The notes: generated from the letters alone by a model not told the origin. Shown: positions 9,442-19,298, counted from the stretch's first letter. The stretch is 64,000 bases of DNA from Nocardiopsis eucommiae (GCA_018388625.1 CP074402.1:4402001-4466000); one strand, 5' to 3'. Numbers and translations: made by a program.

Positions 9442-10488
9442 CTACTGCTCGGGGTAGACGGACTGGATGCGCTCGGCGACGTCCGGGAAGCCGCTCCGCT
9501 CCAGGATCTCCACCTGTTCGCGGACGAACGCCGCGCGCTCGCTCTCCCCCGCGACGGAGTCGATGAGCCCGCGCAGGATGGCGACCTGGACGTCCTGTTC
9601 CATGCCGCCCTCGTCCACGTCCTGCTCCGCGGGCCACCAGTAGCTCTCGTAGCCCTCCTCGTCCACGCCGCTACCGGCGGTGGGAGCGTGCTCGGGCTCC
9701 TCCAACAGGTCGGGCAGCTCGTGTGACGGGGCGGGGAACCTCGGCTCCGGTTCCAGGTCGGGCTCGGGGCCGGGGCCCGGGCCGCGGGACAGCGCCTCAC
9801 GCGTCCGCGCGGCCTCACGCTCGGCGGCCCACAGCGCACGGTCCTTGCGCAGGTGGGCCATACGGCCGAGACGATCCTCGTCCTCGTCGTCCAGTTCGAG
9901 ACGGACGTTCTCCGCCCAGACCTGGATCGTGCCTCCGGCGACCGGCTCCTCCACCGCGAACACCGACTCCAGCTCGCTCTCCGCCACCGCACGGTCCTCG
10001 GGGTGGGCGTCGCGGAGGATCTCGCGGGCGCGCAGCACGACCGAGCGGACCGCCGGGCCCGCCGGGTTGCGCAGGCTCAGGTCGACCCGGTGAGCCCACC
10101 GCCAGTGCACGAGCGCGGAGAACCCGAAGGCGTAGTCGTCCAGGGCACTCGGGAGGTCGATCCGACGCGTGCGGACGCCACGAGTCCCGCTCTGGCCACG
10201 CGGCGCCTCGACCGGCGCGGGCTCGTCCCCCTGGTCCGAGCGGTCCCGGAGTTCGTCCCCCGAACCTCGCACGTCGGTCTCCTCCCGCCGCTCGGTCTCC
10301 CCGGTGCCGCCTGTCACCAGCTCCGTCACCGTGACCAACAGGTCCGGGCGTGCCAGGACCACGCCCAGCAGCGCCATCGTGAAGGGCAACCAGAGCAGAG
10401 TCCATTCCCCGACCAGCGGAAACAGCACCGCGGGGACGATCAACACCACGATGACCGCCACCAGGCGGATACGGGCGAAGGTGGCCAC
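9442..10488 (-). CDS. Two-helix membrane protein, paralogue of the TIR-operon third gene
   Basis: 348 residues, no named family recognised. Two N-terminal hydrophobic helices (residues about 8-50) precede a charged linker and a cytoplasmic part. Two blocks match the protein encoded at 12221-13402: the SALVHWRWAH...SLRNPAGPA block, and the IQVWAENVRLELDDEDEDRL block followed by KDRALWAAERE. The order and spacing are the same. GTG start behind AGGAGACACCCC. It lies between the SMR genes and an XRE regulator rather than in the TIR operon, so it may be a duplicated component. Confidence 0.6.
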   Translation of the reverse strand: MATFARIRLVAVIVVLIVPAVLFPLVGEWTLLWLPFTMALLGVVLARPDLLVTVTELVTGGTGETERREETDVRGSGDELRDRSDQGDEPAPVEAPRGQSGTRGVRTRRIDLPSALDDYAFGFSALVHWRWAHRVDLSLRNPAGPAVRSVVLRAREILRDAHPEDRAVAESELESVFAVEEPVAGGTIQVWAENVRLELDDEDEDRLGRMAHLRKDRALWAAEREAARTREALSRGPGPGPEPDLEPEPRFPAPSHELPDLLEEPEHAPTAGSGVDEEGYESYWWPAEQDVDEGGMEQDVQVAILRGLIDSVAGESERAAFVREQVEILERSGFPDVAERIQSVYPEQ

Positions 10489-10807
10489 GGGGTGTCTCCT
10501 CGGGCGGGGGCAGGGGGCTGGGCAGGAAGGTTCCTCAGGCCAGTGTGCCCGAGAACCGGCGCGAACGCGTCACCAACGCCGAGTCGGACCCCGCCCCGAG
10601 CCCGCTTCGGTCGCACTCCTCCGCTTTCCTGAACGCTGACCCCCGCCCGGGACGGAGTTCCTCACGGCAGCTGTTTCCCGACCCGGACCGTCGGATATGA
10701 CCCCTGTGTCCGACCGGTGCCCCGGGTCGCCCCGCCCCAGGCCGTTTCCCGCTGCCTCCCCCAACAGGCACCGGTCACCCCCGTTCCACCCCCGTGAGGT
10801 GACAAGA
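10489..10807. other. Divergent intergenic region with a dyad
   Basis: About 320 bases between the membrane-protein gene and the XRE gene, without an ORF of its own. GTCGGA at 10690-10695 and TCCGAC at 10709-10714 form a perfect six-base dyad around GGATATGAC, a possible operator and -10 region for the XRE gene. Confidence 0.4.
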
Positions 10808-12104
10808 ATGTTCGGTGCGGAGCTCCGCCGCCGTCGGCAGGAAGCCGGGATGACCCTCGAGGACCTCTACCAGAGGGTTCACTTCAGCAAGAGTCACCTG
10901 AGCAAGGTGGAGACCGGGTCGAAGAACCCCTCCCAGGACCTGGTGAGAGCCTGCGACGTGGCCCTCGGAGCCGAGGGCCGGCTGGCCGCACTCGCCCCCG
11001 GACCGACCGAGGGTCGAGCCGACCGGGCGGAGCCTCCTTCGGTCGACCAGGAGGTATGGCTCATGAGTATGACCCCGGACGGAGAGACGGGCTTCGCCGG
11101 AATGGACCGCCGGACCGCCCTCTCCCTCAGCGGCCTGAGCGTGCTGGGGCGGGGCTGGGTGGTGCCACCGGGCCCGGTGGCACCACGCGGGGACACACAG
11201 ACGCCGAACCCGCGCTCACGAGCTTCCGTCACCAGTTGGGCGAGCTCAGGACCATGGGGCAGCACATGGCCCCGTCGATGGTGTTCCCCATCGCCATCGT
11301 CCAGTCCAACGCCCTGCGCCAGCTGGCGAGGACCGCTCCCCGACCCAGCGCCCAGCCGTGCTGAGGCTGGCCGCACGGTTCGCGGAGTACACCGGGTGGA
11401 TGGCCCAGGAGAGTGGATCGGAGCGCTGGGCACTGTGGTGGACCGACACCGCCGTGTCGCTGGCACGTGCCGGGGACGACTCGGAGATGGGCGAGTACGC
11501 GCTGGTGCGTCGAGCCCTGCTGACCATGTACGCCCATGACGGCCCGCAGACCGTCGCCTTGGCCCAGCGAGCCCAACTGTCACCCGGAACGTCCTCCCGG
11601 GTACTCGGTCTCGCTGCCAGGCGCGAAGCGCAGGGGCACGCCCTGACCGGTGATCTGGTGTCCTGTGAACGCTCCCTGGAGCGGACCCGTGAGCACCTCG
11701 CCGCCGACCGGTCCGGAGCCTCCGGGAGTGTCAGCCCGGAGATCCTGGGGTCCCGGCACGTCGACGACCCGGTCGGGGTCACCCGGGGCTGGTGCCTGGT
11801 CGATCTGGGCCGGGTCGAGGAGGCGGCCCAGACCCTGGACCGCGCGTGCGCGGCGCTGCCCGCGAACGCGATTCGGGCGCGGACCCGATTCGGGGTGCGC
11901 CGCGCGCTCGCGCACGCCCTGTCCGGGGAGGTGGAGCAGGCCTGCACCATCGCCACCGAACTCCTGACCGTGGCGCCGAGGGTGGACTCGGCCACCGTCC
12001 GCCTGGACCTGAGCCGCCTCCACCAGACCCTGGCGCGGTACCACGGCCACCGATCCGTGCGTGAGCTCTCCCCGCATCTCCTCACCGCTCTGAGCACGGT
12101 CTGA
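10808..12104 (+). CDS. XRE-family regulator with TPR-like C-terminus (two frame breaks)
   Basis: About 432 residues after repair. An N-terminal Cro/C1-type helix-turn-helix (MTLEDLYQRVHFSKSHLSKVE, given here to its first 20 residues as MTLEDLYQRVHFSKSHLSKV) is followed by a Ser/Leu hydrophobic stretch and an alpha-helical repeat domain (LGELRTMGQHMAPSMV, FAEYTGWMAQESGSERWALW). This is the common actinomycete architecture for developmental or conflict-associated regulators. The frame changes near 11195 and 11355; one G at 11203 and one C at 11352 restore the family sequence. Start ATG follows GAGGTGA. It may control the adjacent island; no target is shown. Confidence 0.75.
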
Positions 12105-12160
12105 CACAGCGCGGTCCGCGCCCCGAGTCGGGGTGGGGACCGCACCAGCGGAGGGGATGA

Positions 12161-12195
12161 GGGCCGTGCCCGGAGAGCTCCCCGGGGACGGCCCC
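12161..12195. terminator. Terminator between convergent genes
   Basis: Imperfect inverted repeat of 13-14 bases (12161-12173 with 12182-12195) between the XRE gene and the membrane-protein gene that ends the TIR operon. Confidence 0.5.
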
Positions 12196-12220
12196 GCTCT
12201 CGTTCAGAGGTGCGTCGAGA

Positions 12221-13402
12221 TCAGAAGGGCACCCCGTCACCGTTGGGTGAGGGCACCGCCTCAGGCGCGAGGTAGGTGAGGCCGACCAGGGGCGGATCGT
12301 CACCGTCCGCCTCACGTTCGGGCTCGAGCGGGTAGCGGCGACGGATCATCTCCGCGATCTCGGTCAGGGAAGCCAGTTCGAAGTCCTTGATCAGCCTGTC
12401 CACAAGCTGGACCCGCAGGTCCTCGTTCTCCATCCCCTCGATCTCGTCCATGAGCCTTCCGACGGCTCCGTCGAGCGCACCCTCGACACTCGTGGACGCT
12501 CCGCCACCGGAGGCCCGGGCGACCGTCACCTCGTCCGCCCAGTCCCGGCCCTCCGGCCACTCCCACACGGGACTGTCCGGTGAGCGGACGGGGAGTCCGG
12601 TGCCGTTGAGGAAGGAGAACGACTCCGGGGAGGCCGACCTCAGCCGATCCAGGAGATCGGCGGAGTCGACGCCCTTCGAGGCCTCCGCGACCCGGGTGAG
12701 CACCTCGATCAGTCCGTGGGTCCGGTCGACGTCGGCGTCCCCTCGCACCAGGTCCCACACGACCGCGCTGCCGGGGGTCGCCAGCACGTCGTCCGCGTAG
12801 TACCTGCGCTTCGCGGACTCCACCGAGCGCTCCACCTCCCAGAGGACGCTCTCCTTCCGAGCCTTGGCGATGCGGGCCAGCCGGGTCTGGTCCTCCTCGG
12901 AGAGCGCGAGCGTGACGTCGTCCGCCCACACCTCCACGGCTCCGCCGAACCCGTGGGACGCCACTCCCAGCGTCGCCGCGACCTGGTGGAGCGCCATGTC
13001 GTGCTGCTCGGGTTGGTACCCCTCGCTCACCCGCCGGGCCTGTTCCACGACGAGCTGTCGGGCCAGGCCCTCGGGGTTGCGCAACCGGTGGTCCGGCTCC
13101 CCCACCCAGCGCCACCAGACCATGGCGGAGAGGACGAACGGGTACTCCCTGTCCTGACTGGGTGCCAGGGCCGCCTTGATCCGGGCGTTCTTCGGTCCGC
13201 TCTCCACGAACGGGTCCGGTGGACGCACCGTCTCCCCGGGGGTCGCCGCCTTGGTGCTGTTGACCATGAGGGCGAGCACCCCGATGAGCAGCAGAGGCGG
13301 CGCCAGGACCAGGGCCCACCAGTCGATCGTCAGGTACAGGACCACCCCCAGCGAGACCAAAGCCGCGGTCAGGATCGCGCCGCGACGCTGTGCGGGACTC
13401 AT
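12221..13402 (-). CDS. Two-helix membrane protein, third gene of the TIR operon
   Basis: 393 residues, no named family. Two closely spaced hydrophobic helices near residues 10-48 anchor it; the rest is probably cytoplasmic and acidic. It shares blocks SAMVWWRWVGEPDHRLRNPEG and VEVWADDVTLALSEEDQTRL with the protein at 9442-10488 (the first is abbreviated here to SAMVWWRWVG...LRNPEG in comparison). Its ATG overlaps the TGA of the NTPase-fold gene in an ATGA, which shows translational coupling to the TIR/NTPase pair. It could be the membrane target or anchor of that system. Alternative: an unrelated envelope protein that merely shares the transcript. Confidence 0.6.
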   Translation of the reverse strand: MSPAQRRGAILTAALVSLGVVLYLTIDWWALVLAPPLLLIGVLALMVNSTKAATPGETVRPPDPFVESGPKNARIKAALAPSQDREYPFVLSAMVWWRWVGEPDHRLRNPEGLARQLVVEQARRVSEGYQPEQHDMALHQVAATLGVASHGFGGAVEVWADDVTLALSEEDQTRLARIAKARKESVLWEVERSVESAKRRYYADDVLATPGSAVVWDLVRGDADVDRTHGLIEVLTRVAEASKGVDSADLLDRLRSASPESFSFLNGTGLPVRSPDSPVWEWPEGRDWADEVTVARASGGGASTSVEGALDGAVGRLMDEIEGMENEDLRVQLVDRLIKDFELASLTEIAEMIRRRYPLEPEREADGDDPPLVGLTYLAPEAVPSPNGDGVPF

Positions 13403-15493
13403 CCGTGCTCCTTCCTCGGTGTTCCGTCCGGGGTCGAGGTGTCCGCCACCGGTGGCTCACGACCGTCCAGACCCTCGGCGGCGTCGACCATGCGCACGAG
13501 GAGCTCGCCGTCCGCCCGGTGCAGCTCACGTTGCTCCGGGGTCGCCGTCCCTTCGGCCCAACGCAGCCCTGAGGTGTAGAGGGTGGACAGCGTCCCGGCG
13601 GAGACCGAGGCGGCCAGCAGCACCTCCATCAGCCGCCTTCCCGACCCGATCCACCGGGCCGCGTACGTCCGCGTCTGGGCCCGTTCACGTTGGAACAGAG
13701 CACCCAGCCCCGACTTCAGCCGCCACTCCACGGCGGTACGACCGAAGCGCTCCCGCAGGACGCCGTTCAACCGGTCGGGCGCGGTGAGGTCCCAGAGCAG
13801 GTCCCGCTCCGTGCCGTGGTCCCAGCCCGGCTTGTGGCCATGCTCCCGAAGACGGTCACAGACCCTGACCAGGAGCTTGCGGTACAGGGGGTGGCTGGTC
13901 GTGAGGGAGGCCAGCTCGGCCCGCGCCGCGTCGGCCACCGCCGCCTCCCTGTTCCCGGCGAGCAGGTGCAGCCGGACGACGGCCTGTCCCGGGTGGGTCG
14001 CGGACAGCTCCCGCGCGCAGACGGCGACCAGGACCTGACCGAGATCCGGGGAGAGGGCCGGGTTCCTCGCCCTCGAGTAGATGAACTCGCGGCCGTCCCA
14101 CCCGTACCGATCGTGTCGCAGCACGCTCGTCAGCAGTACGGCTGCCTGCGGGGAGGTCCGTCGCCGCTGCCTGGACCACACCTCGACCCTTTCCAGGACC
14201 TCGCGGTGATTCGCGACCCGTAGCGTCTCCTCGGCCCAGCGCTCCGCGATCCGCTCGCGGTCCACGGGCGACAGTGAGCGGTCGGCCACGAGTGCGTCCA
14301 CCCACTGGCCGAACGAGGTGTGGAGCCGGGGGTGCGCGTCCCAGAACGCCGAACGCAGCATCCGGGCACGACCCGCCCGAGTGAGGTACACCCTGCGCTC
14401 CGAGCGTGTCTCGATCCCGCAGAGACGGAGCTCGTCCTGGAATCCCGGCCGGTCGAGCAGGGGCGTCTCGTCATCGGGGAAGGACACCTGGGACAACAGT
14501 CGGTCCACACCTACGGCCAGGTGCTCGACCGGAACCCCTCCATCAGGGAGGTGGCGAGCAGGATCGCCCGAGCACGCCCCTTCACGGCTCCCAGGTCCTC
14601 CGGTGGAGCCGGCTCTCCCGACTCCAGGGCCCGGTCCACCCAGATCCCGATCGTCTCCCCGGGGCCGGCCTCCTTGTACTCGGTGAAGGTGCGGCGCGCC
14701 ACCTCCTCGATCTCGCCCATGGTGGCGGTGTCGGCCCAGGTACGAACCCTCGGTGTGGCGTAGGCGGAGCCGGTACCCGGAACACGACGGGATTCCAGAT
14801 GCCGGTCCAGCACGGCGAGCGGGCTCGGACGGCCGAGACGCACCACCAGGTCCCGCAGGGAGGAGGGAGCTTCTCCTCGTCACCCCGTCCGACCAGCACC
14901 ACCAGGGAGGATCCAGCCCGGCGGGACCGCACGCGCAGGCCTTCCAACGCGTCGCGCAGGGGGATCAGGGAGTATCCGCTCTGGCTGGTCAGATCCACGA
15001 GCAGGCGAGCGCCCTCCTCAGCCGGGTCCTCCACGAGGACCGGCTGACCGTCGGGACCGGTACGCACGAGGTCGTCCTGGACGTCCCCGTTCACCTCCGC
15101 TCCCCGGGGAGCCAGGACCATCAGCCCCGCCGTCCTGGCGCCGTCGCCCGGTGCGGAGCTGAGAACGACCGCGCCATACTCGGCGATGACGGTTCGGCAG
15201 TGGCCCTCGTCGAAGTCGAGCGGCGCGACGAACCGTCCGCGCAGAGTGGTCAGCCAGTCACCCGCGACGATCCGGTGTTCCCTGACGTACGTGACGCCAC
15301 CGTCGGAATCCGACCGGAGCAGTTCGGAGTAGGCGGACCCCACGATGTACTGGTTCAGGTACTGGTCACCGGTGACGTTGTTGACCGTCGCGTCCTGGTT
15401 GACGTCGCCCGACCCGGTGTGGGTGGTGGCCCGGTCCCCGGTGACGGACGTCGCGGGCGAACCGGGGGGACGCACGGTGTCCTGGGTGGTCAC
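13399..15493 (-). CDS. NTPase-fold signalling protein with N-terminal motif shared with the TIR protein (two frame breaks)
   Basis: About 698 residues after repair. Residues 17-43 hold the motif TGSGDVNQDATVNNVTGD and nearby positions that match the TIR protein's tail. A degenerate P-loop follows (VLSSAPGDGARTAGL, about 110-124; the usual actinomycete form is GPPGTGRRTAAL), with a Walker B-like ARLLVDL at about 162-168. The remaining 450 residues are mostly helical, soluble and unassigned. It starts with GTG overlapping the TIR stop (GTGA). The frame breaks near 14880 and 14530 are each repaired by one base, giving LRDLVVRLGRP and LMEGVPVEHLAVG. It probably senses a cue and nucleates the TIR effector; that is inference from the shared motif. 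Confidence 0.6.
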
Positions 15494-16284
15494 TCACGCC
15501 CCCGTCGGTCGGCACGGCCGGTGTTCTGCTCCTTGATGCTCTGGTCGCCGGACACGTTGTTGACGGTCGCGTTGTGGTCTCCGGCGACGTGGTGCACGGT
15601 GGAGCTAAGGTCTCCGGACACGTGGTTCACGGTGGAGTTCTGGTTGATGTCACCCGAGCCGGTACTGGTGGTCGCGTGGTCGCCGTTGACGACCACGCCG
15701 TCGTTGCTGAAGTCCCTGGCCTGGATCGCGGTCCCCTCGACATTTCCCATGGTGTTGCCCGTACCGGCCTCGGCCCGTTCCGCCGCAACCGCCTCCTCTT
15801 TCGACCGCACCCTCTCCTCGAGCTCGGGGGCCGCGATCAGGACCGCCTCGGCGATCTCGTCGAGATCGGGGCCCACGGTCCGGTGTCGGAGCCGCCGGTA
15901 CTGGCAGCGAGCCAGGGCCGCGATCTCGTCTGGGAGTTCGGCGGCGCGCAGGCGGGGCGTCGAGTCGATCGGGACGGGGATCACCGTGGCTCCGGCCTGG
16001 AAGGCCGCCGCGATCTCCCACCGTGTCCAGTCGTCCGCGTCGTCGATCGCCCTCAGGCCGTCACTCTCCCGCTTCTCCAACCAGCGGGTGCCAACCACCG
16101 CCAGGAGGACCTCACAACCACGGACCGCCTTTTTGAGCCGCCGCTCGAAGTCGACACCGGCCGGAATCGAGTCACTGGCACGAAACACCTCACTCTCACC
16201 GAAACGCTGAGAAAGTTCCCGCCCGAGGTGCGTGGCGACCTGCTCGCCATCTCCGGTCCGGTAGTTGATGAAACAGCTGGTCAC
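15490..16284 (-). CDS. TIR-domain protein with C-terminal repeat motif
   Basis: 264 residues. The TIR domain runs from residue 2 (SCFINYRTGDGEQVATHLG) to about 150. The putative NADase glutamate is Glu90 in DDWTRWEIAAAF, so enzymatic NAD+ cleavage is plausible. A charged helix (150-172) leads to a tail of about 75 residues with NVEGTAIQARDF and then four TVN/TVH-type repeats each ending in GD (TVNHVSGD, TVHHVAGD, TVNNVSGD). The start at 16284 follows GGAGGAAATCC; an upstream in-frame GTG would place that ribosome site inside the gene. First gene of a three-gene coupled operon. Confidence 0.8.
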   Translation of the reverse strand: MTSCFINYRTGDGEQVATHLGRELSQRFGESEVFRASDSIPAGVDFERRLKKAVRGCEVLLAVVGTRWLEKRESDGLRAIDDADDWTRWEIAAAFQAGATVIPVPIDSTPRLRAAELPDEIAALARCQYRRLRHRTVGPDLDEIAEAVLIAAPELEERVRSKEEAVAAERAEAGTGNTMGNVEGTAIQARDFSNDGVVVNGDHATTSTGSGDINQNSTVNHVSGDLSSTVHHVAGDHNATVNNVSGDQSIKEQNTGRADRRGRE

Positions 16285-16635
16285 GGATTTCCTCCACACT
16301 GAAACACGTCATTCGAACGAACTTCCCTGGACCATGGGCAGCATTGGCGACGATGTCTGATATCGCCGTGATCCGCCTTTTGCCAGCGCTCCGATAATGT
16401 GCCCCAACAGCTGATTCAGAAAGGCCAATGGGCTTGTTTCCCTCCGCCCGGGCCAGGGGAAACGGGAAATCCGCCCGGGTATTCGACTCCGAGGGCGTCG
16501 CGGGCACCGCCACCGGAGGGTCCCGGGGCACGGGGGTGGAGCGCCGTCCCTCGGGCAGGCGAAGACTCAGGAAACACTGGCGAAAGGCTTCCGCGTTCGC
16601 TCCACAAAGGCCGCGGCGGGGCACAGTATGACTGC
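16285..16635. other. Divergent intergenic region upstream of the TIR operon
   Basis: About 350 bases between the divergent TIR and acyltransferase genes. Its GC content is visibly lower than its surroundings around 16310-16440. It must hold the TIR-operon promoter, but I could not assign -35/-10 elements. No ORF with coding character was seen. Confidence 0.4.
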
Positions 16636-18694
16636 ATGCGATCACCCGACTTCACATCGCCGCAGGCCGGGGCCGATCCGGAGCGGGCCCGGTCCAGGGG
16701 CCGTGGGAGCCGCTTCCGCCCCGAGGTCCAGGGGCTGCGCGCCGTCGCCGTGCTGCTCGTGCTCGTCTACCACCTGAACCCGGAGCTCCTGCCGGGCGGG
16801 TACGTGGGCGTCGACGTCTTCTTCGTGATCTCCGGCTTCCTCATCACCTCGCTGCTCCTGCGTGAGGTGCGTGAGCACGGCCGGGTGTCGCTGGCCGGGT
16901 TCTACGTCCGCCGGGTCCGACGCCTGCTGCCGGCCGCCACCGTGGTGCTCCTGACGACCGGAGCCGCCTCCCTGGTGCTGCTGCCCGTCACCCGGCTGGG
17001 AGACACCGCCTGGCAGATGCTGGCCTCCGCGGCGTACGTGGAGAACCTGTACCTGGCCGACCAGACGATGGACTACCTGGCGGCGGAGACCGCGCCGAGC
17101 CCGGTCCAGCACTTCTGGTCGCTGTCGGTGGAGGAGCAGTTCTACCTGGTCTGGCCTCTGCTGTTCGTCCTGTGGGCGCTCTTCGCGCGTGGACGGCTCC
17201 GCGTGCTCACCATGGCGCTGACCTCGGTGTTCGCCGCGTCGTTGGTCTGCTCGGTGATCCTGACCGGGAGCGGGGATCCCTCCGCGTACTTCCTGCCCAC
17301 CACCCGGGCCTGGGAACTGGCGGCGGGCGGACTCCTGGCGGTGTTCCTGGCCGACCGGGAACTGCCGCGCCCCCTGCGTCCGCTGTTGGGGTGGGCGGGA
17401 CTCGCCGCGGTCGTGGCCTCCGCCGTGTTCTACGACTCCGGTACCCCCTTCCCGGGGTACGCGGCGCTGCTCCCGGTGCTGGGTTGTGTGGCGGTGATCG
17501 CCGCCGAGCGTTCCGAGGGCCCCTCCGCCGCCACGGTGCTGAGCACCGGACCGGCCAGGTTCGTCGGTGACATCTCCTACGCGCTGTACCTGTGGCACTG
17601 GCCCCTGATCGTGTTCGCGCTGGTCCTGCTCGAACGGGACACCCTGGGGCCGCTCGGGACGGTGGCGGTCGCGGCGACGTCGCTCCTGCTGGCGTGGCTG
17701 ACCAAGCTGTGGGTGGAGGACCCGGTGGCCCGGCACGGCCTGGTGCGCACCGGGCGCGGCGCCCTGTCCGTGGCGCTGGTGGGCCTCCTGGCCGTGGCCG
17801 CGGTCTCCGCCACGGCACTGGTGCGGGTGGAGCGGTTCCAGGTGAGCGACTTCGACCCGGAACTGCACGTGGGCCCGAAGGCCCTCGGCCTGCCCTCCCC
17901 GAGGGAGCCTCGATGTATCCCTCACCGATCGGCGCGGAGGACGACACTCCCGAGGCGTACGACGACGGCTGCCACGCGGGTTTCGACCGACGGGACCCCT
18001 CGGATCCGTGCTTCTACGGCCCCGCCGACGCGGAGACCACGGTGGCGCTCACCGGGGACTCGCACAGCACCCAGTGGTTCCCCGCCCTGGACGAGGTCGC
18101 GAAGGACCGGGGCTGGCGGCTCGCGGTGTTCAACAAGTCGGCCTGCGCGTTCACCGCCGCCGAGGTGGGCCGTGAGGGTGAACCGTACGAGGAGTGCCAG
18201 GCGTGGAACCAGGCGGTCGTCGAGGAGATCGAGGACATGGAACCCGACCTGGTCATCAGCAGCTCCTCGGTGGCCGGACTCCCCACGGCCTCCAGCCGGG
18301 GCCGGAGGCGCGCGACGCCATGGCGGAGGGGATGGTCGAACTGTGGGAGGAGGTCACCGCGTCCGGCATCCCCCTCGTCGCGATCCGGGACACGCCGCGC
18401 ACCACGTCCGACGTGCTCGACTGCCTGGCCAAGAACGCCGACGACCTCTCGTCCTGTGACCGCCCGGTGGCGGACGCCCTGGAACGGGACGACCCCCAGG
18501 AGCTGGCGGTACGTGAGGTCGAGGGGGCCGCGATGGTCGATCTCAACGACCTCATCTGCACGGACCACACCTGTCCGGCGGTGGTCGGGAACGTGGTCGT
18601 CTACCGGGACTCGCACCACCTCACCGAAACCTACGCACGCCTGCTCTCGGACGACATGGGCACGAGGATCGACAAGGTCCTGGGCGGTTCCTGA
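16636..18694 (+). CDS. OafA-type acyltransferase with SGNH domain (two frame breaks)
   Basis: About 686 residues after repair. The N-terminal acyltransferase-3 domain has the signature FRPEVQGLRAVAVLLVLVYH, then GVDVFFVISGFLI and RRLLPA, with ten or so membrane helices. The C-terminal extracytoplasmic SGNH domain carries TGDSHS, where Ser is the nucleophile, and ends with the DSHHL block that supplies the Asp/His pair. It would O-acylate a cell-surface glycan. Frame breaks at about 17900 (one C restores LPSPEGASMYPSP) and 18290 (one G restores SSRGPEARDAMAEG). The start at 16636 lacks a clear ribosome site and is uncertain. Confidence 0.82.
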
Positions 18695-18869
18695 GCTCAC
18701 CCAGGGGTGCCTTCGGGGCGGAGGGCGAGAAGTCGGGTCGGCTCGCACCGAACGGAGTACGGGGCACGCGGGCGGCGGCCCGGACGGGGACGCCCCTCCT
18801 CCGACCTGGCATCCTGGCTCCGGACCGACCACCCCTGCCCCCGGGCAGCCCGAACAGGAGGCACCCACC

Positions 18870-19166
18870 ATGGCCGTCTACGCCGTCACCTACACCTACG
18901 CGGAGAACAGCACCGAGGCGCGCGACCAGCACCGCCCGGCGCACCGCGCCTACCTGGACGAACTCTCCCAGCGGAACATCAACCTCTGCTCGGGCCCCTT
19001 CGGCCCCGACGACGCCCCCGGTGCCCTGCTGCTCTTCCGGGCGGACTCCGCCCAGGAGGCTCTGGGCCACACCGAGCCCGACCCGTTCCGTCTGGAGGGC
19101 CTGGTCACCGACGTCTCGGCGCGGGAGTGGATCCCCGTCCTGGGCCCGCTCGCCCAGGAGTTCTGA
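18870..19166 (+). CDS. YciI-like protein
   Basis: 98-residue single-domain YCII protein with a ferredoxin-like alpha/beta fold. It opens with AVYAVTYTYAENSTEARDQHRPAHRAYL, which contains the conserved His of the family (short form RPAHRAYL), and continues with the Asp/Gly-rich GPFGPDDAPGALLLF. AGGAG lies eight bases before the ATG. The family is poorly characterised; a muconolactone-isomerase-like role has been suggested for relatives, so function here is unknown. A strong terminator follows the gene. Confidence 0.78.
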   Translation: MAVYAVTYTYAENSTEARDQHRPAHRAYLDELSQRNINLCSGPFGPDDAPGALLLFRADSAQEALGHTEPDPFRLEGLVTDVSAREWIPVLGPLAQEF

Positions 19167-19179
19167 GTCTCGACCCTCG

Positions 19180-19211
19180 GTGACGGGCCCGGGGAGGGGC
19201 GGGCCCGTCAC
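19180..19211. terminator. Terminator after the YciI-like gene
   Basis: Perfect 12-base inverted repeat (19180-19191 with 19200-19211, eight-base loop) ending just before a GGGGG/TTC stretch. Confidence 0.7.
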
Positions 19212-19250
19212 CTCCGGGGGTTCACCCCGCCTCCCTTTTCGCATGTTCAC

Positions 19251-19264
19251 ATCATTCAGATGAT
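19251..19264. promoter_or_regulatory. Palindrome in the promoter of the regulator-PPDK operon
   Basis: ATCATTCAGATGAT is a five-base dyad around a four-base centre in an AT-rich pocket. TATCTT at 19271-19276 may be the -10. A likely autoregulatory operator of the wHTH protein encoded next. Confidence 0.45.
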
Positions 19265-19298
19265 TGCAGTATCTTGATGCGGAACGCGGAGGGGGTCC

